Shown here: positions 8,386 to 16,764 of the stretch, one piece after another
Numbering within the stretch: the stretch's first letter is position 1
Layout: the number at the start of each line of letters is the position of its first letter
Origin: CAWCVR01 sp963799105
GTDB lineage: Bacteria > Acidobacteriota > Terriglobia > Bryobacterales > Bryobacteraceae
Assembly (NCBI GenBank): GCA_963799105.1
Contig: CAWCVR010000015.1
Span: 186,001 to 250,000, forward strand
Direction of reading: 5' to 3'
Length of the DNA: 64,000 nt
Position numbers and translations under genes: made by a program
Notes under the pieces: generated by a model
What the model was told of the DNA's origin: nothing
The model's input: the letters and a program-made list of their open reading frames with translations, nothing else
The model's database searches: none

Positions 8386-9652
8386 ATGTCTCACTCCAGA
8401 TCCGAAGAACTGTTCCGCAGGGCGCATCGAGATCATTCCCGGCGGCGTGAATTCGCCGGTGCGCGCGTTTCGCGGCGTGGGCGGAAACCCGCTGTTCCTG
8501 GCGCGCGGCCAGGGCAGCCATGTCTTCGATGTCGACGGCAACGAGTACATCGACTACGTGGGCTCCTGGGGACCGCTGCTGCTGGGCCATCGCCATCCCG
8601 AGATTCTGGCGGCGATCGAGCGGGCGCTCGAGATCGGCACCAGCTTCGGCGCGCCCACCGAAGCCGAGGTCGAACTGGCCGAAGCCATCCGCGACGCCGT
8701 GCCCTCGATCGAGATGGTGCGCCTGGTGAATTCCGGCACCGAAGCCACCATGGCGGCCCTGCGCGTGGCGCGCGGATTCACCGGCCGCGACCTCACCATC
8801 AAGTTCGAAGGCTGCTACCACGGCCACGTGGATTCGCTGCTGGTGAAGGCCGGATCGGGCGTGGCCACCCTGGGCATCGCCGATACTCGGGGCGTGCCCG
8901 CGGCCTTCTGCGACACCACCATCGCCCTGCCGTACAATTCCGCCGAGCGAGTGGACGACGCCTTTCGCGCGCACCCCGGCCGCATCGCGGCGGTGATCGT
9001 GGAGCCGGTGGTGGGCAACATGGGCTGCGTGCCGCCGCTGCCCGGCTATTTGCAGGCGCTGCGCGAGATCACCGCGCGCCACGGCGCGCTGCTGATTTTC
9101 GACGAGGTGATGACCGGCTTCCGCGTGGCGTTCGGCGGCGCGCAGCAGCTCTACGGCATCCGCCCCGACCTGACCACGCTGGGCAAGGTGATCGGCGGCG
9201 GCCTGCCGGTGGGCGCATACGGCGGGCGCAAAGACATCATGAGCATGGTGGCGCCGGCCGGCCCCATCTACCAGGCCGGGACGCTCTCGGGAAATCCGCT
9301 GGCGGTGGCCGCCGGACTGGCCATGCTGCGGCATCTGAAAGCGCACCCGGAGATCTACGGCCAGTTGGAACGGCGCGCCGCGGAGCTGTGCGCCGCCGCG
9401 CCGGCGGGCGTGACGGTGAACCGCGTGGGATCGATGTTCACGTTCTTCTTCACCGATTGGCCGGTCACCGATTGGGACTCGGCTGCTAAGTGCGACACGG
9501 AGCGGTTCGGCCGGTTCTTCCGCGGCATGCTGCGTCGCGGCATTTACCTGGCGCCCTCGCAGTTCGAAGCGGCGTTCCTGTCGGCGGCCCACACCGAGGA
9601 GGATATCCGGCGGACGGCGGCGGCCGCGCGGGACGTGCTGGCCGCGGTGTGA
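8386..9652 (+). CDS. hemL: Glutamate-1-semialdehyde 2,1-aminomutase, with a +1 frameshift
   Basis: PLP enzyme making 5-aminolevulinate in the C5 heme pathway. The start at 8386 reads MSHSRSEELFRRA, the normal HemL N-terminus. The next expected residues (IEIIPGGVNSPVRAF) are in the next frame. Removing one C at 8425 joins the two and gives a 421-residue protein of normal length. Downstream everything is intact: ATRVAR-type PLP pocket with SGTEATMAALRVARG, the Asp in IFDEVMTGFRVAFGG, and the Schiff-base lysine in TLGKVIGGGLPVGAYGG. Without correction, translation could begin only at the internal GTG 8447. Either a sequence error or a recent mutation; no slippery site is obvious. Confidence 0.88.
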
Positions 9653-10407
9653 GGGCCGGCGGCCTGGCGCGCGCCGGCGCACTCTTCGGCGTGGAATGCG
9701 GCGTCACGTCGGGAGGGATGGGCAATACGAAGCCGGCCCCGTTGCACATCTCGCCCCGGCCGCAGCGGTCGCTGACCAGGGGCGGGATGCCGTTCACGCC
9801 TACCGGCCGGCCAGCACGCCATCTGCGCCATCCCGCGCCGCGGGCGGCCGGCGGAGTGGGTCGCCACTCCTTCGAAATCGGGCGATGCGCGGGCACCCGG
9901 CCTACGCCGGGCCGCGGATTCCAGCTTCCTCTACCCTGGCCGTGACTTGAGTCTAGTCACGCAGAAATTGTAACTACTTGAAACGGTGTAACTTAATAAT
10001 CGGTCATGACTTGACTCAAGTCACGGCCGCCTCACAACTTCAAGGTCTCACACGACTCGCGAAGTGCCGGGTTTTGGGATTACGGGAAGCTCATCCACGC
10101 TGGCGGCGGACGCGATTCGACGAGGAACGCTGATGGCCCGGCGGCATTGGATTGTGGGCGGGCGCGGAGGGACGACGGTTTCCCGACTCGTAGAGTCGTG
10201 CGGCGCGGTCCATTCGACCGAAAGATGCCCTGCTGACGGTGCGGCCGTCGCATAGGTCCCGCCTGACGCCGTAACGTAGACGAATGCGGGCGGCTTGACG
10301 AGTCGCTCTCCTGGTAAGGCCTATCCCCGGGTAACGGTTGCGGAGATTTCCAATCTCTATTCGACCGCGCCAGCGCAATTCCGAAGGCCAAGTTCCGCCA
10401 ACCTGCG
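9653..10407. other. 755-base region without a supported gene
   Basis: Between hemL and vapC no reading frame has recognisable protein features or a convincing start. The right part, from about 9954, turns AT-rich around a 16-bp inverted repeat (9938-9953 and 10013-10028). A small hairpin GACTC-GTA-GAGTC occurs near 10185. The rest is GC-rich sequence of no visible function. Confidence 0.5.
9938..10028. repeat. Perfect 16-bp inverted repeat flanking an AT-rich core
   Basis: GGCCGTGACTTGAGTC (9938-9953) is exactly complementary to 10013-10028, with 59 bases between. The right arm is part of a 15-base palindrome, GACTTGACTCAAGTC (10008-10022). The core is AT-rich against GC-rich surroundings. 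It could be a regulatory site, a transcription terminator pair or a remnant of a small mobile element. Confidence 0.6.
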
Positions 10408-10794
10408 TCACCACAAGACGCGCACGGCATACTGTTCAATCTCCTGGTCGGGAGTAAGAATCGTCATCCCATGCACGATGGCCTGCGCGACCAGCATCCG
10501 ATCGAACGGATCCGAGTGGGGCCCTGGCAGCCTGCCTGCGAGGAGAGCGGATTCCTCATCGATGTCCAGTGATGCGATGCCGCTCGCTTCACGGATCTTC
10601 GGGATAAAAATATCCGGCCTTTCAGGAAGGGGAAGGCGCCCGGCAGCGTGTTTGATGCCGATTTCCCAGGCGGAGGCCGTGCTTAGGTAACGTTCGTTGT
10701 TCCGATCCAAAAATACCGCCGTAGCGGTCTTGCTCAGCCGCGGGGATTCCGAAACGATCCAGAGAAAGGTGCAAGTGTCCACCAGAATTTTCAT
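10408..10794 (-). CDS. vapC: PIN-domain toxin, VapC type
   Basis: A 128-residue PIN-domain ribonuclease. The acidic catalytic residues are visible: Asp in MKILVDTCTFLWIV, Glu in LSTASAWEIGIKHAAG, and Asp in GPHSDPFDRMLVAQAI followed by TILTPDQEIEQY. The PFDRMLVAQA motif is typical of the subfamily partnered by Phd-type antitoxins. ATG at 10794 is preferred over 10812. It follows its antitoxin gene by 14 bases. Confidence 0.93.
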   Translation of the reverse strand: MKILVDTCTFLWIVSESPRLSKTATAVFLDRNNERYLSTASAWEIGIKHAAGRLPLPERPDIFIPKIREASGIASLDIDEESALLAGRLPGPHSDPFDRMLVAQAIVHGMTILTPDQEIEQYAVRVLW

Positions 10795-10808
10795 GGTGAG
10801 AGGAACCG

Positions 10809-11066
10809 TCACTCGCCACTGAGAGCTCTTAGGATCTCGTCGGGCAAGGGCTCAAAGAACGCATCGGGAACCACGAATTCGCCCCTGGCTGCGCCGATAC
10901 GCGGCGTACGGACCCCCGGCTTGCGAAGCGATCGGAGTTCCGCCACCGGCTGATTGCGGTTGCAGAGCACCAACGTCTTGCCGGGCGTCAGTTCCGCTAA
11001 ATAGCGCGACAGATTGGTTTTTGCATCGTGGATGTTGACTCGATTCACAACTATATTGTGAACCAT
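10809..11066 (-). CDS. vapB: Phd/YefM-type antitoxin partner of VapC
   Basis: An antitoxin whose core VNIHDAKTNLSRYLAELTPG and VLCNRNQPVAELRSL is the prevent-host-death fold. The C-terminal half (FVVPDAFFEPLPDEILRALS) is the toxin-binding tail seen with PIN partners. The start is uncertain: ATG at 11066 (85 residues) or GTG at 11048 (79 residues), which begins directly before VNIHDAK. A 19-base palindrome (11044-11062) overlaps this region, which favours the GTG and autorepression. Confidence 0.85.
   Translation of the reverse strand: MVHNIVVNRVNIHDAKTNLSRYLAELTPGKTLVLCNRNQPVAELRSLRKPGVRTPRIGAARGEFVVPDAFFEPLPDEILRALSGE
11044..11062. promoter_or_regulatory. Palindromic operator TTCACAA-N5-TTGTGAA at the vapBC start
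   Basis: Two exact 7-base arms separated by CTATA. The site contains TATAGT on the minus strand and lies 22 bases after a TTGACT, so it overlaps the probable promoter. VapB/VapC complexes commonly repress at such palindromes. Confidence 0.5.
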
Positions 11067-11194
11067 GAAGTGAACTAAGTCAATTGCCGCGGTGCGTTCG
11101 CGGATCGCTATGGTCATGCGCTTTGATGGTTGATTATCCTCCCTAACGCCGTAACGATCATCCGGGCCAGCGGGTGTGTGGTCCGCCACTTTGG

Positions 11195-11228
11195 AAAAAG
11201 CGCCCAGACGGGTCTGGAGAAAGGGCGC
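11195..11228 (-). terminator. Rho-independent-type terminator
   Basis: On the minus strand GCGCCC pairs with GGGCGC around an inner CCAGAC/GTCTGG stem and is followed by TTTTT. It would end transcripts from the membrane-anchored protein gene at 11408-11911. The 180 bases between that gene and this hairpin form further stems (GCCCC-AT-GCCTC with GAGGCGGGGC), so a structured 3' RNA is possible. Confidence 0.5.
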
Positions 11229-11407
11229 CTACGCCACCCAACCACTCCTGTCGCGAAAGCCCCATGCCTCCAATGGTGAGGCGGGGCTAGCAGTTAAGCT
11301 GCCGACCCGCCGAGCTCTATGTATCGTCCCCACGGGCAGAAGAGCCGAAGCGCCGACAGTGCCCGAAGGAACCTCAAGTCCCGCCCGCGAGCGCGCCGCG
11401 CGCCGCA

Positions 11408-11911
11408 TCACCGCCCGATGGCGCGCCGCAGCCGGCGGGCGGAGAAGATCGCCACCCCGAAGAACGCGGCGCAACTGATCAGCACCACGGCCAGCCGCCG
11501 GCCGGAGGAAAGCTGCCCCACGGCGGGACCCGCGGGCTCGGCGAAATCCAGCCAGACGTTCACGCGGACGGTGGCGGGGTGGCTCTCGGAACGGTTGTCC
11601 AGGACCATCACGTAATCGCCCGGCTCGCGCACCTGGTAGCGCAGGCTGCCGGAGCGGCCCGGTTCCGACATGGCCAGCACGCCGGCCGAATCTTCCTTGC
11701 GCAGCCGCTGCAACTCGCCGCGGCGCAGCAGGGCCATGCGCACGCGCTGGGAACCCGACTCCACCGCGAACGCGGCTTCCACCAGGGCGGGCCGCTGGCG
11801 CAGGTCGATTTCAAATTGACCCCAGTCGCGCGCCGGGACCTCGATGGTCTGGCTGGGAATCACTTCCAGGCGCGTGGCGGCGGCAAGCAGCAGAAGCAGG
11901 GCAAAGGTCAT
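11408..11911 (-). CDS. Signal peptide plus beta-domain plus C-terminal membrane anchor, unknown function
   Basis: A 167-residue type I membrane protein. A short signal peptide (MTFALLLLLAAATRL) leads to a beta-rich domain with SGSLRYQVREPGDYVMVLDN then RSESHPATVRVNVWLDF. A membrane helix (RLAVVLISCAAFFGVAIFSA) and a basic tail (RRLRRAIGR) end the protein. The order signal peptide, GOLD-like beta-domain, single helix, short basic tail recalls the p24/GOLD architecture. That comparison is by shape and the PGDYVMVLDNRS-type strand motif only. No neighbour suggests a role. Confidence 0.65.
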   Translation of the reverse strand: MTFALLLLLAAATRLEVIPSQTIEVPARDWGQFEIDLRQRPALVEAAFAVESGSQRVRMALLRRGELQRLRKEDSAGVLAMSEPGRSGSLRYQVREPGDYVMVLDNRSESHPATVRVNVWLDFAEPAGPAVGQLSSGRRLAVVLISCAAFFGVAIFSARRLRRAIGR

Positions 11912-11947
11912 CGGGGGCGGGCCAAACGGCTACAATAGGCCCTATGA

Positions 11948-12877
11948 ATGCCAGTATGGCACAGCCGCCGGGAGGCTCGGCTCCCCGTGGACTCGCTTGA
12001 ACCGGCGAGTTGGAAGAGCCGCCTGAGCTGGGTTGGCGCGGTCCCGCTCGCGGCGCTGTTCGCGATCTCCGGCGTCTGGAAAATCACCAGCCCGCAGGAC
12101 TGGGCGGCGCGCATCCACGAGCTTGGCGTGCCGCATGCATCGAGTCTGGCGGCGGCGCTGGTGGCGGGCATCGCGGAGACGGTGGGGGCGGTGTGGATCC
12201 TGGCGCCGCGCTTCCGGCGATGGGGCGCCATCCTGATCGGCCTGTTGCTGGCGGGGTTCATAGCGTACTTCGCCGTCAATTATGGAGCGCTGCGCGGCGC
12301 CGATTGCAGTTGTTTCCCGTGGGTCAGGCGCGTGGTGGGGCCCGGGTTCTTCGCGGGCGACCTGGCGATGCTGGCGCTGGCCGTGCTGGCCGGCATGGGG
12401 GCGCGGCGGCCGGCGGGCGCGCGGCCGGCGGCGGCGATTGTGGCGGCGGTGACGGTGTTCGCGCTGGTTTCCTACGGCGTGGAAACCCAGCGCTCGACGG
12501 GCGCGCCGGCTCCAGCGGCCGTGACGGTGAACGGACAACCGTACGCCATCGAGCGCGGCAGGTTTTTCCTGTTCTTCTTCAACCCCGCATGCTCGCACTG
12601 CGCGGACGCTGCCAGGCGCATGGCGCAACTCGAGTGGAAGGACGCCACGGTGATCGCCGTCCCCATCGAGCAGCCGCAATTCGCGGGGCAATTCCTGGAC
12701 GAAACCGGCCTGCGCGCGGTGGTATCCACGGATTTTCAGAAGATCAGGCAGGCGGTCGGATACACTTCGTACCCCTACGGAGTGGCGGTGGAGAACGGCC
12801 GGCAGAAAGCCCGGCTGACCGGCTTCGACGCCCCGGAGCCGGAGGCGGCGCTCCGGCGGTTGGGATTCGCTCACTGA
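11948..12877 (+). CDS. MauE/DoxX-like membrane protein fused to a thioredoxin-like domain
   Basis: A 309-residue protein. The N-terminal half has four membrane helices with the MauE motif FAISGVWKITSPQDWAARIH and a Cys-x-Cys pair (GADCSCFPW), a redox feature of this family. The C-terminal half is a periplasmic thioredoxin-like fold with an ACSHC active site (FFFNPACSHCADAARRMAQL) and a cis-Pro region (TSYPYGVAVENG). It probably passes electrons across the membrane for disulfide chemistry. The ATG at 11948 is taken; an in-frame GTG at 11987, preceded by GGAGG, is a serious alternative. A TACAAT box lies at 11931. Confidence 0.82.
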   Translation: MPVWHSRREARLPVDSLEPASWKSRLSWVGAVPLAALFAISGVWKITSPQDWAARIHELGVPHASSLAAALVAGIAETVGAVWILAPRFRRWGAILIGLLLAGFIAYFAVNYGALRGADCSCFPWVRRVVGPGFFAGDLAMLALAVLAGMGARRPAGARPAAAIVAAVTVFALVSYGVETQRSTGAPAPAAVTVNGQPYAIERGRFFLFFFNPACSHCADAARRMAQLEWKDATVIAVPIEQPQFAGQFLDETGLRAVVSTDFQKIRQAVGYTSYPYGVAVENGRQKARLTGFDAPEPEAALRRLGFAH

Positions 12878-12893
12878 AGGGCAAGTAAACCGC

Positions 12894-12945
12894 AGGACAG
12901 ACAGCGAGTTTCCGGCACACTGCGCCGGAGATTTATGTCTCTCCC
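12894..12945. repeat. REP-like palindrome, degenerate copy 2
   Basis: Shares the arrangement GGACAGACAGCGA, TTTCCGG, ACTGCGCCGGA and GTCT(C)TCCCC with the element at 5664-5718, with substitutions and a weaker outer stem. It lies between the MauE-thioredoxin gene and the kinase gene. Confidence 0.55.
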
Positions 12946-12969
12946 CGAAGCGGCATAAACTGGTATCCA

Positions 12970-14061
12970 GTGAACATTCTCATACCTAACCTGGGCTCGA
13001 CGTCGCTCAAGTACCAGGTGCTTGTCATGCCGGAAGAGACAGTGCTGGCCAAGGGCCGCGTCGAAAGGGTCGTGGATTACCGCAGCGCCATCGCGGAAAT
13101 CTCCACCAGCGGGGCGAAGATCGACGCCATCGCGCTCAAGGCGGTCCACGGCGGGCCGAACTACCGCGGGACATTCGTGGTGGACCAGGGTGTCGTGGAC
13201 GCGCTCCGCCAGTTTCTGCCGGCGGCTCCGGCGCACAACGCGGTCTACCTGACGGCCATCGAGGCGTTCGGCGAGGCCATGCCGGGCGTGCCCATCGTGG
13301 CGGCCTTCGAGCCCGAGTTCCACTCGACCATGCCGGAGCACGCGCGGCTCTACGGCGTGCCGGGCGCGTGGCTGGACGAGGGCGTGGTGAAGCTGGGGTT
13401 TCACGGCGCGTCGCACCAGTACATCGGCGAACGCGTGGCGGCGATGCTGGGCCGCCAGACGCGGCTGGTGAGCTGCCACCTGGGCGGAAGCTCGTCGATG
13501 TGCGCCATCGACGGCGGCCGGTCGGTGGACACCACCATGGGATTTTCGCCGCAATCCGGGTTGGAGAACGCCACGCGCCACGGCGACCTGGACGTTTTCG
13601 CGGTGCTGTATATGATGGAGCGCCACGGCTGGGGAACGGAGGAAGTCCGCCGCCAATTGGCCAAAGGCGGTGGGTTGGCGGGGCTTTCGGGCGTGGCGGG
13701 CGGCGACGTCCGCGACCTGGAAGCGGCGGCGGCGGACGGCAACGCGCGCGCGCGGCTGGCGCTGGAGGTGTTCACGTACGAAGTGAAGAAAACCATCGGC
13801 GCGTTTGCGGCTGCCATGGGCGGGCTGGAGGCGGTGGCGTTCACGGGCGGGATCGGCGAGAACTCGGCACCTCTGCGGGCGGCGTGCTGCCAGGGGCTGG
13901 AATTCCTGGGCATCCGCATGGACGCGGCCAGGAACGAATCGGGCGCGGGCGACCGTGTGGTGTCGGCCGGCGATTCGGCGGTGACGGTGCTGGCGGTGGC
14001 GACTAACGAAGAGGTCGTGGTGGCGCGGCGGGCATTCCGGCGGTTGACGGCGGCGTCATGA
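12970..14061 (+). CDS. Acetate/butyrate-kinase family protein, divergent
   Basis: A 363-residue ASKHA kinase. The phosphate motif NLGSTSLKYQ keeps Asn7, Ser10, Ser12 and Lys14 of acetate kinase. GFHGASHQYIGER, CHLGGSSSMCAIDGG, TRHGDLD (the Arg241 equivalent), FTGGIGENSAPLR and ATNEEVVVAR (the Glu384 equivalent) are all present. Two catalytic positions differ: the GHRVVHGG arginine becomes LKAVHGG, and FDTAFHQTMP becomes FEPEFHSTMP, replacing the catalytic Asp148 with Glu. It is also about 40 residues shorter than AckA. Carboxylate kinase activity is likely but acetate may not be the substrate. The stop overlaps the fucosidase ATG (ATGA). Confidence 0.8.
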   Translation: MNILIPNLGSTSLKYQVLVMPEETVLAKGRVERVVDYRSAIAEISTSGAKIDAIALKAVHGGPNYRGTFVVDQGVVDALRQFLPAAPAHNAVYLTAIEAFGEAMPGVPIVAAFEPEFHSTMPEHARLYGVPGAWLDEGVVKLGFHGASHQYIGERVAAMLGRQTRLVSCHLGGSSSMCAIDGGRSVDTTMGFSPQSGLENATRHGDLDVFAVLYMMERHGWGTEEVRRQLAKGGGLAGLSGVAGGDVRDLEAAAADGNARARLALEVFTYEVKKTIGAFAAAMGGLEAVAFTGGIGENSAPLRAACCQGLEFLGIRMDAARNESGAGDRVVSAGDSAVTVLAVATNEEVVVARRAFRRLTAAS

Positions 14062-16415
14062 GAACGCTCGCTGTTTGCGCGTTGCTGGCGCTTTCCACCA
14101 GCGCTTTTGCGCAAGGACCGCTGGAGTTGTGGTACCGGCAGCCGGCCACGCGCTGGGTTGGTGCGCTGCCGGTGGGCAACGCGCACCTGGGCGGCATGAT
14201 CTTCGGCGGCGTGGCGCACGAGCGCATCCAGTTCAACGAACAGACGGTGTGGAGCGGCGAGCCGCACGACTACGCGCACGCGGGCGCGTACCGCTACCTG
14301 GGCGAGATCCGCCAACTGCTCTTCGACGGCAAACAGAAGGAAGCCGAAGACCTGGCCATGCGCGAGTTCATGAGCGTACCGCTTCACCAGCGCGCCTACC
14401 AGGCGTTCGGCGACCTGCTGTTGGACTTTCCAGGCATTCGGGAAGACGGCGTCACGGGCTATCGCCGCGGCCTGGACCTGGAAACGGCGGTGGCCAGCGT
14501 CGAGTTCACCGCGCAGGGCGTAACTTACAAACGCGAGATCTTCGCCAGTTACCCGACCAAGCTGCTGGTGGTGCGCCTGACGGCCAGCCGCCCGGGCAGC
14601 CTGTCCTTCACCGCGGGTCTGAAGAGCGCGCACGCGGGATCGGCAAACCAGGTTCTGAGCGACGGCGACCTGACTATGACCGGGCAGGTGGAGGGCGGCG
14701 CCATCCGCTTCCAGGCGCGCCTGATGGTGGACGCGCAGGGCGGGCACCGCGAGACGCGCGACGGCAAAACGGCGATCACCGGCGCCGATTCCGCCACCGT
14801 GGTGCTGGCCGGCGCCACCAACTTCGTGAACTTCCGCGACGTGTCCGGCGACCCGGCGCGGCACAACGTGCAATTTATGGTCTGGGCCCACACTATGACC
14901 TACGACGCCATGCGCGCCCAGCACCTTGCCGATTACCGGAAGCTGTTCGGGCGGGTGACGCTGGATCTGGGTGCGTCCTCCTCCGCGGCAGCGGCCAAGC
15001 CCACCAACGAGCGCATCCAGGCGTTCGCAGCGGCGGGCGATCCGCAACTGGCGACGCTGCTGTTTCAGTACGGGCGGTACCTGCTGATTTCCTCCAGCCG
15101 TCCGGGCGGCCAGCCGGCCAATCTGCAGGGGCTGTGGAACGAGTCGAACAATCCGCCGTGGGAGAGTAAGTACACCGTCAACATCAACGCCGAAATGAAT
15201 TACTGGCCGGCGGAAAGCGCCAACCTGGGGGAGTGCCAATGGCCGCTATTCGAAGCCGTGAAGGACCTGGCGCAATCCGGCGCGGTTACCGCCAGGGAGC
15301 AGTATAACGCGGGCGGATGGGTGCTGCATCACAACTTCGACCTATGGCGCGGCACGGCCCCCATCAACGCTTCCGACCACGGCATCTGGCAGACCGGCGG
15401 CGCGTGGCTGGCCACACACCTGTGGGAGCACTACCTGTTCACCGGCGACAAACAGTTCCTGCGCGACACCGCATACGGGCTGATGAAGGGCGCGGCGCAG
15501 TTCTTCGCGGACACGCTGGTGGGTGACCCGAAGGGCGGGCGGCTGATTACCGGCCCGAGTAACTCGCCGGAGCAGGGCGGCCTGGTGATGGGCCCGACGA
15601 TGGACCGCGAGATCGTGCGCACTCTCTTCGGCGAAGTGATTGCGGCGAGCCGCATTCTGGGCGTGGACGCGGAGTTCCGCGATAAGTTGACGGAGTTGCG
15701 CCGCCAGATCGCGCCGCTGCAGATCGGCCGCTACGGGCAGTTACAGGAATGGCTGGAAGATAAGGACGACCCAAACAACCAGCACCGGCACGTGTCGCAT
15801 TTGTGGGCCGTGTATCCGGGCAGCGAAGTTACTCCTTACGGAACGCCGGAGTTGTTCCAGGCGGCGCGGCAATCGCTGGTTTTCCGCGGCGACGCCGCCA
15901 CGGGCTGGTCGATGGGATGGAAGCTGAACCTGTGGGCGCGGTTTCTGGACGGCGATCACGCCTACAGCATCCTGCGCAACCTGGTGACGCCGGCTATCGA
16001 CGCCGACGCCGCGCACCCGGCCGAGCGCGGGGGCCTGTATCCGAACCTGTTCGACGCGCATCCGCCGTTCCAGATCGACGGCAATTTCGGGGCGGCCGCG
16101 GCCATCGCCGAGATGCTGCTGCAAAGCCACGATCCGCACGCGACGGAGCTGAGCCTGACCGCGGCGCAAACCGGCGAGATGGCGTTCATTCACCTGCTGC
16201 CCGCGCTGCCAACGGCATTTCCGAACGGCAGCGTGACCGGCCTGCGCGCGCGCGGCGGAGTGGAGGTGGGCATCGCGTGGCGTGGCGGGAAGCTGGTCCA
16301 GGCGACGCTGAAGAGCGACCAGGCGAAGAAAGTGACGGTGCGGTACGCGGGCAAGGAAGTGGCGATGGAGTTAGCGGCGGGACAGGTGAGGGTGGTTAGT
16401 GGGGAGTTGAGGTAG
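14058..16415 (+). CDS. GH95 family alpha-L-fucosidase-type glycosidase
   Basis: A 785-residue exported glycoside hydrolase with signal peptide MRTLAVCALLALSTSAFAQG. The N-terminal domain opens with LPVGNAHLGGMIFGGVAHER and FNEQTVWSGEPHDY, diagnostic of GH95. The catalytic barrel has NINAEMNYWPAESAN (the paired Asn residues), TGPSNSPEQG (the general-acid Glu), and HPPFQIDGNFGAAAAIAEML (the Asp near the end). GH95 enzymes invert 1,2-fucosides or act on L-galactose. Translation is coupled by a 4-base overlap to the acetate-kinase-like gene. The last 20 bases overlap a convergent gene. Confidence 0.9.
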   Translation: MRTLAVCALLALSTSAFAQGPLELWYRQPATRWVGALPVGNAHLGGMIFGGVAHERIQFNEQTVWSGEPHDYAHAGAYRYLGEIRQLLFDGKQKEAEDLAMREFMSVPLHQRAYQAFGDLLLDFPGIREDGVTGYRRGLDLETAVASVEFTAQGVTYKREIFASYPTKLLVVRLTASRPGSLSFTAGLKSAHAGSANQVLSDGDLTMTGQVEGGAIRFQARLMVDAQGGHRETRDGKTAITGADSATVVLAGATNFVNFRDVSGDPARHNVQFMVWAHTMTYDAMRAQHLADYRKLFGRVTLDLGASSSAAAAKPTNERIQAFAAAGDPQLATLLFQYGRYLLISSSRPGGQPANLQGLWNESNNPPWESKYTVNINAEMNYWPAESANLGECQWPLFEAVKDLAQSGAVTAREQYNAGGWVLHHNFDLWRGTAPINASDHGIWQTGGAWLATHLWEHYLFTGDKQFLRDTAYGLMKGAAQFFADTLVGDPKGGRLITGPSNSPEQGGLVMGPTMDREIVRTLFGEVIAASRILGVDAEFRDKLTELRRQIAPLQIGRYGQLQEWLEDKDDPNNQHRHVSHLWAVYPGSEVTPYGTPELFQAARQSLVFRGDAATGWSMGWKLNLWARFLDGDHAYSILRNLVTPAIDADAAHPAERGGLYPNLFDAHPPFQIDGNFGAAAAIAEMLLQSHDPHATELSLTAAQTGEMAFIHLLPALPTAFPNGSVTGLRARGGVEVGIAWRGGKLVQATLKSDQAKKVTVRYAGKEVAMELAAGQVRVVSGELR

Positions 16416-16764
16416 CCTGCTTGCGCGGTTCGTCGGGCGCGTAGACCGTGAAAACAATCCGGGCACCGAGTTTGGAAACCGATCTCACCGTTTCGGCCGC
16501 GACTGCGAACTCGCAGCAGTGGGGCTGCGCCGCTGCCTGCACGCCGACGTTGAAGTCCCTGACTTTCGCGCCATTCCACAGGTCGCGTTCCGCCTTTGGG
16601 AGCGCTTCGATCAGGGCACAAAAGCCGCGTATGGCGGAGTCGGCGGTCTTGGCGATCTTGGTCAGCTCAAGGTGCGCGCAGAAGGTTCGCTTGTCACGTC
16701 CTACGTACAGGGCGTACGCCTTGTTGCCCAGGATTGTCACGAGCGGCTGGAGGTCGTGCTTCAA
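16396..16764 (-). CDS. Hypothetical protein, convergent with the fucosidase
   Basis: A 122-residue protein read from a TTG at 16764. I do not recognise the family. It begins KHDLQPLVTILGNKAYALYV and contains two alpha-helical stretches (DSAIRGFCALIEALPKAERD) and a C-terminal strand-helix region ending KLGARIVFTVYAP. It lies directly downstream of and overlapping the DUF433 gene, so may belong to the same small toxin-antitoxin-like locus. It has no membrane segment. Confidence 0.45.
   Translation of the reverse strand: MKHDLQPLVTILGNKAYALYVGRDKRTFCAHLELTKIAKTADSAIRGFCALIEALPKAERDLWNGAKVRDFNVGVQAAAQPHCCEFAVAAETVRSVSKLGARIVFTVYAPDEPRKQATSTPH

Noticed and set aside
8447..8449. GTG 8447 as the real hemL start
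   Set aside because: It would remove the conserved N-terminus that is plainly present in the other frame from ATG 8386.
9490..9945. Frame overlapping the hemL 3' end and running into the gene-free region
   Set aside because: Low-complexity composition and no ribosome-binding site; overlaps hemL entirely at its start.
10064..10255. Short frame in the gene-free region after hemL
   Set aside because: No ribosome-binding site, biased composition and no recognisable pattern.
14075..15169. Long open frame across the GH95 gene in another frame
   Set aside because: Arg/Gly/Ala-rich shadow of the GH95 coding sequence without any domain; the GH95 frame has all catalytic motifs.
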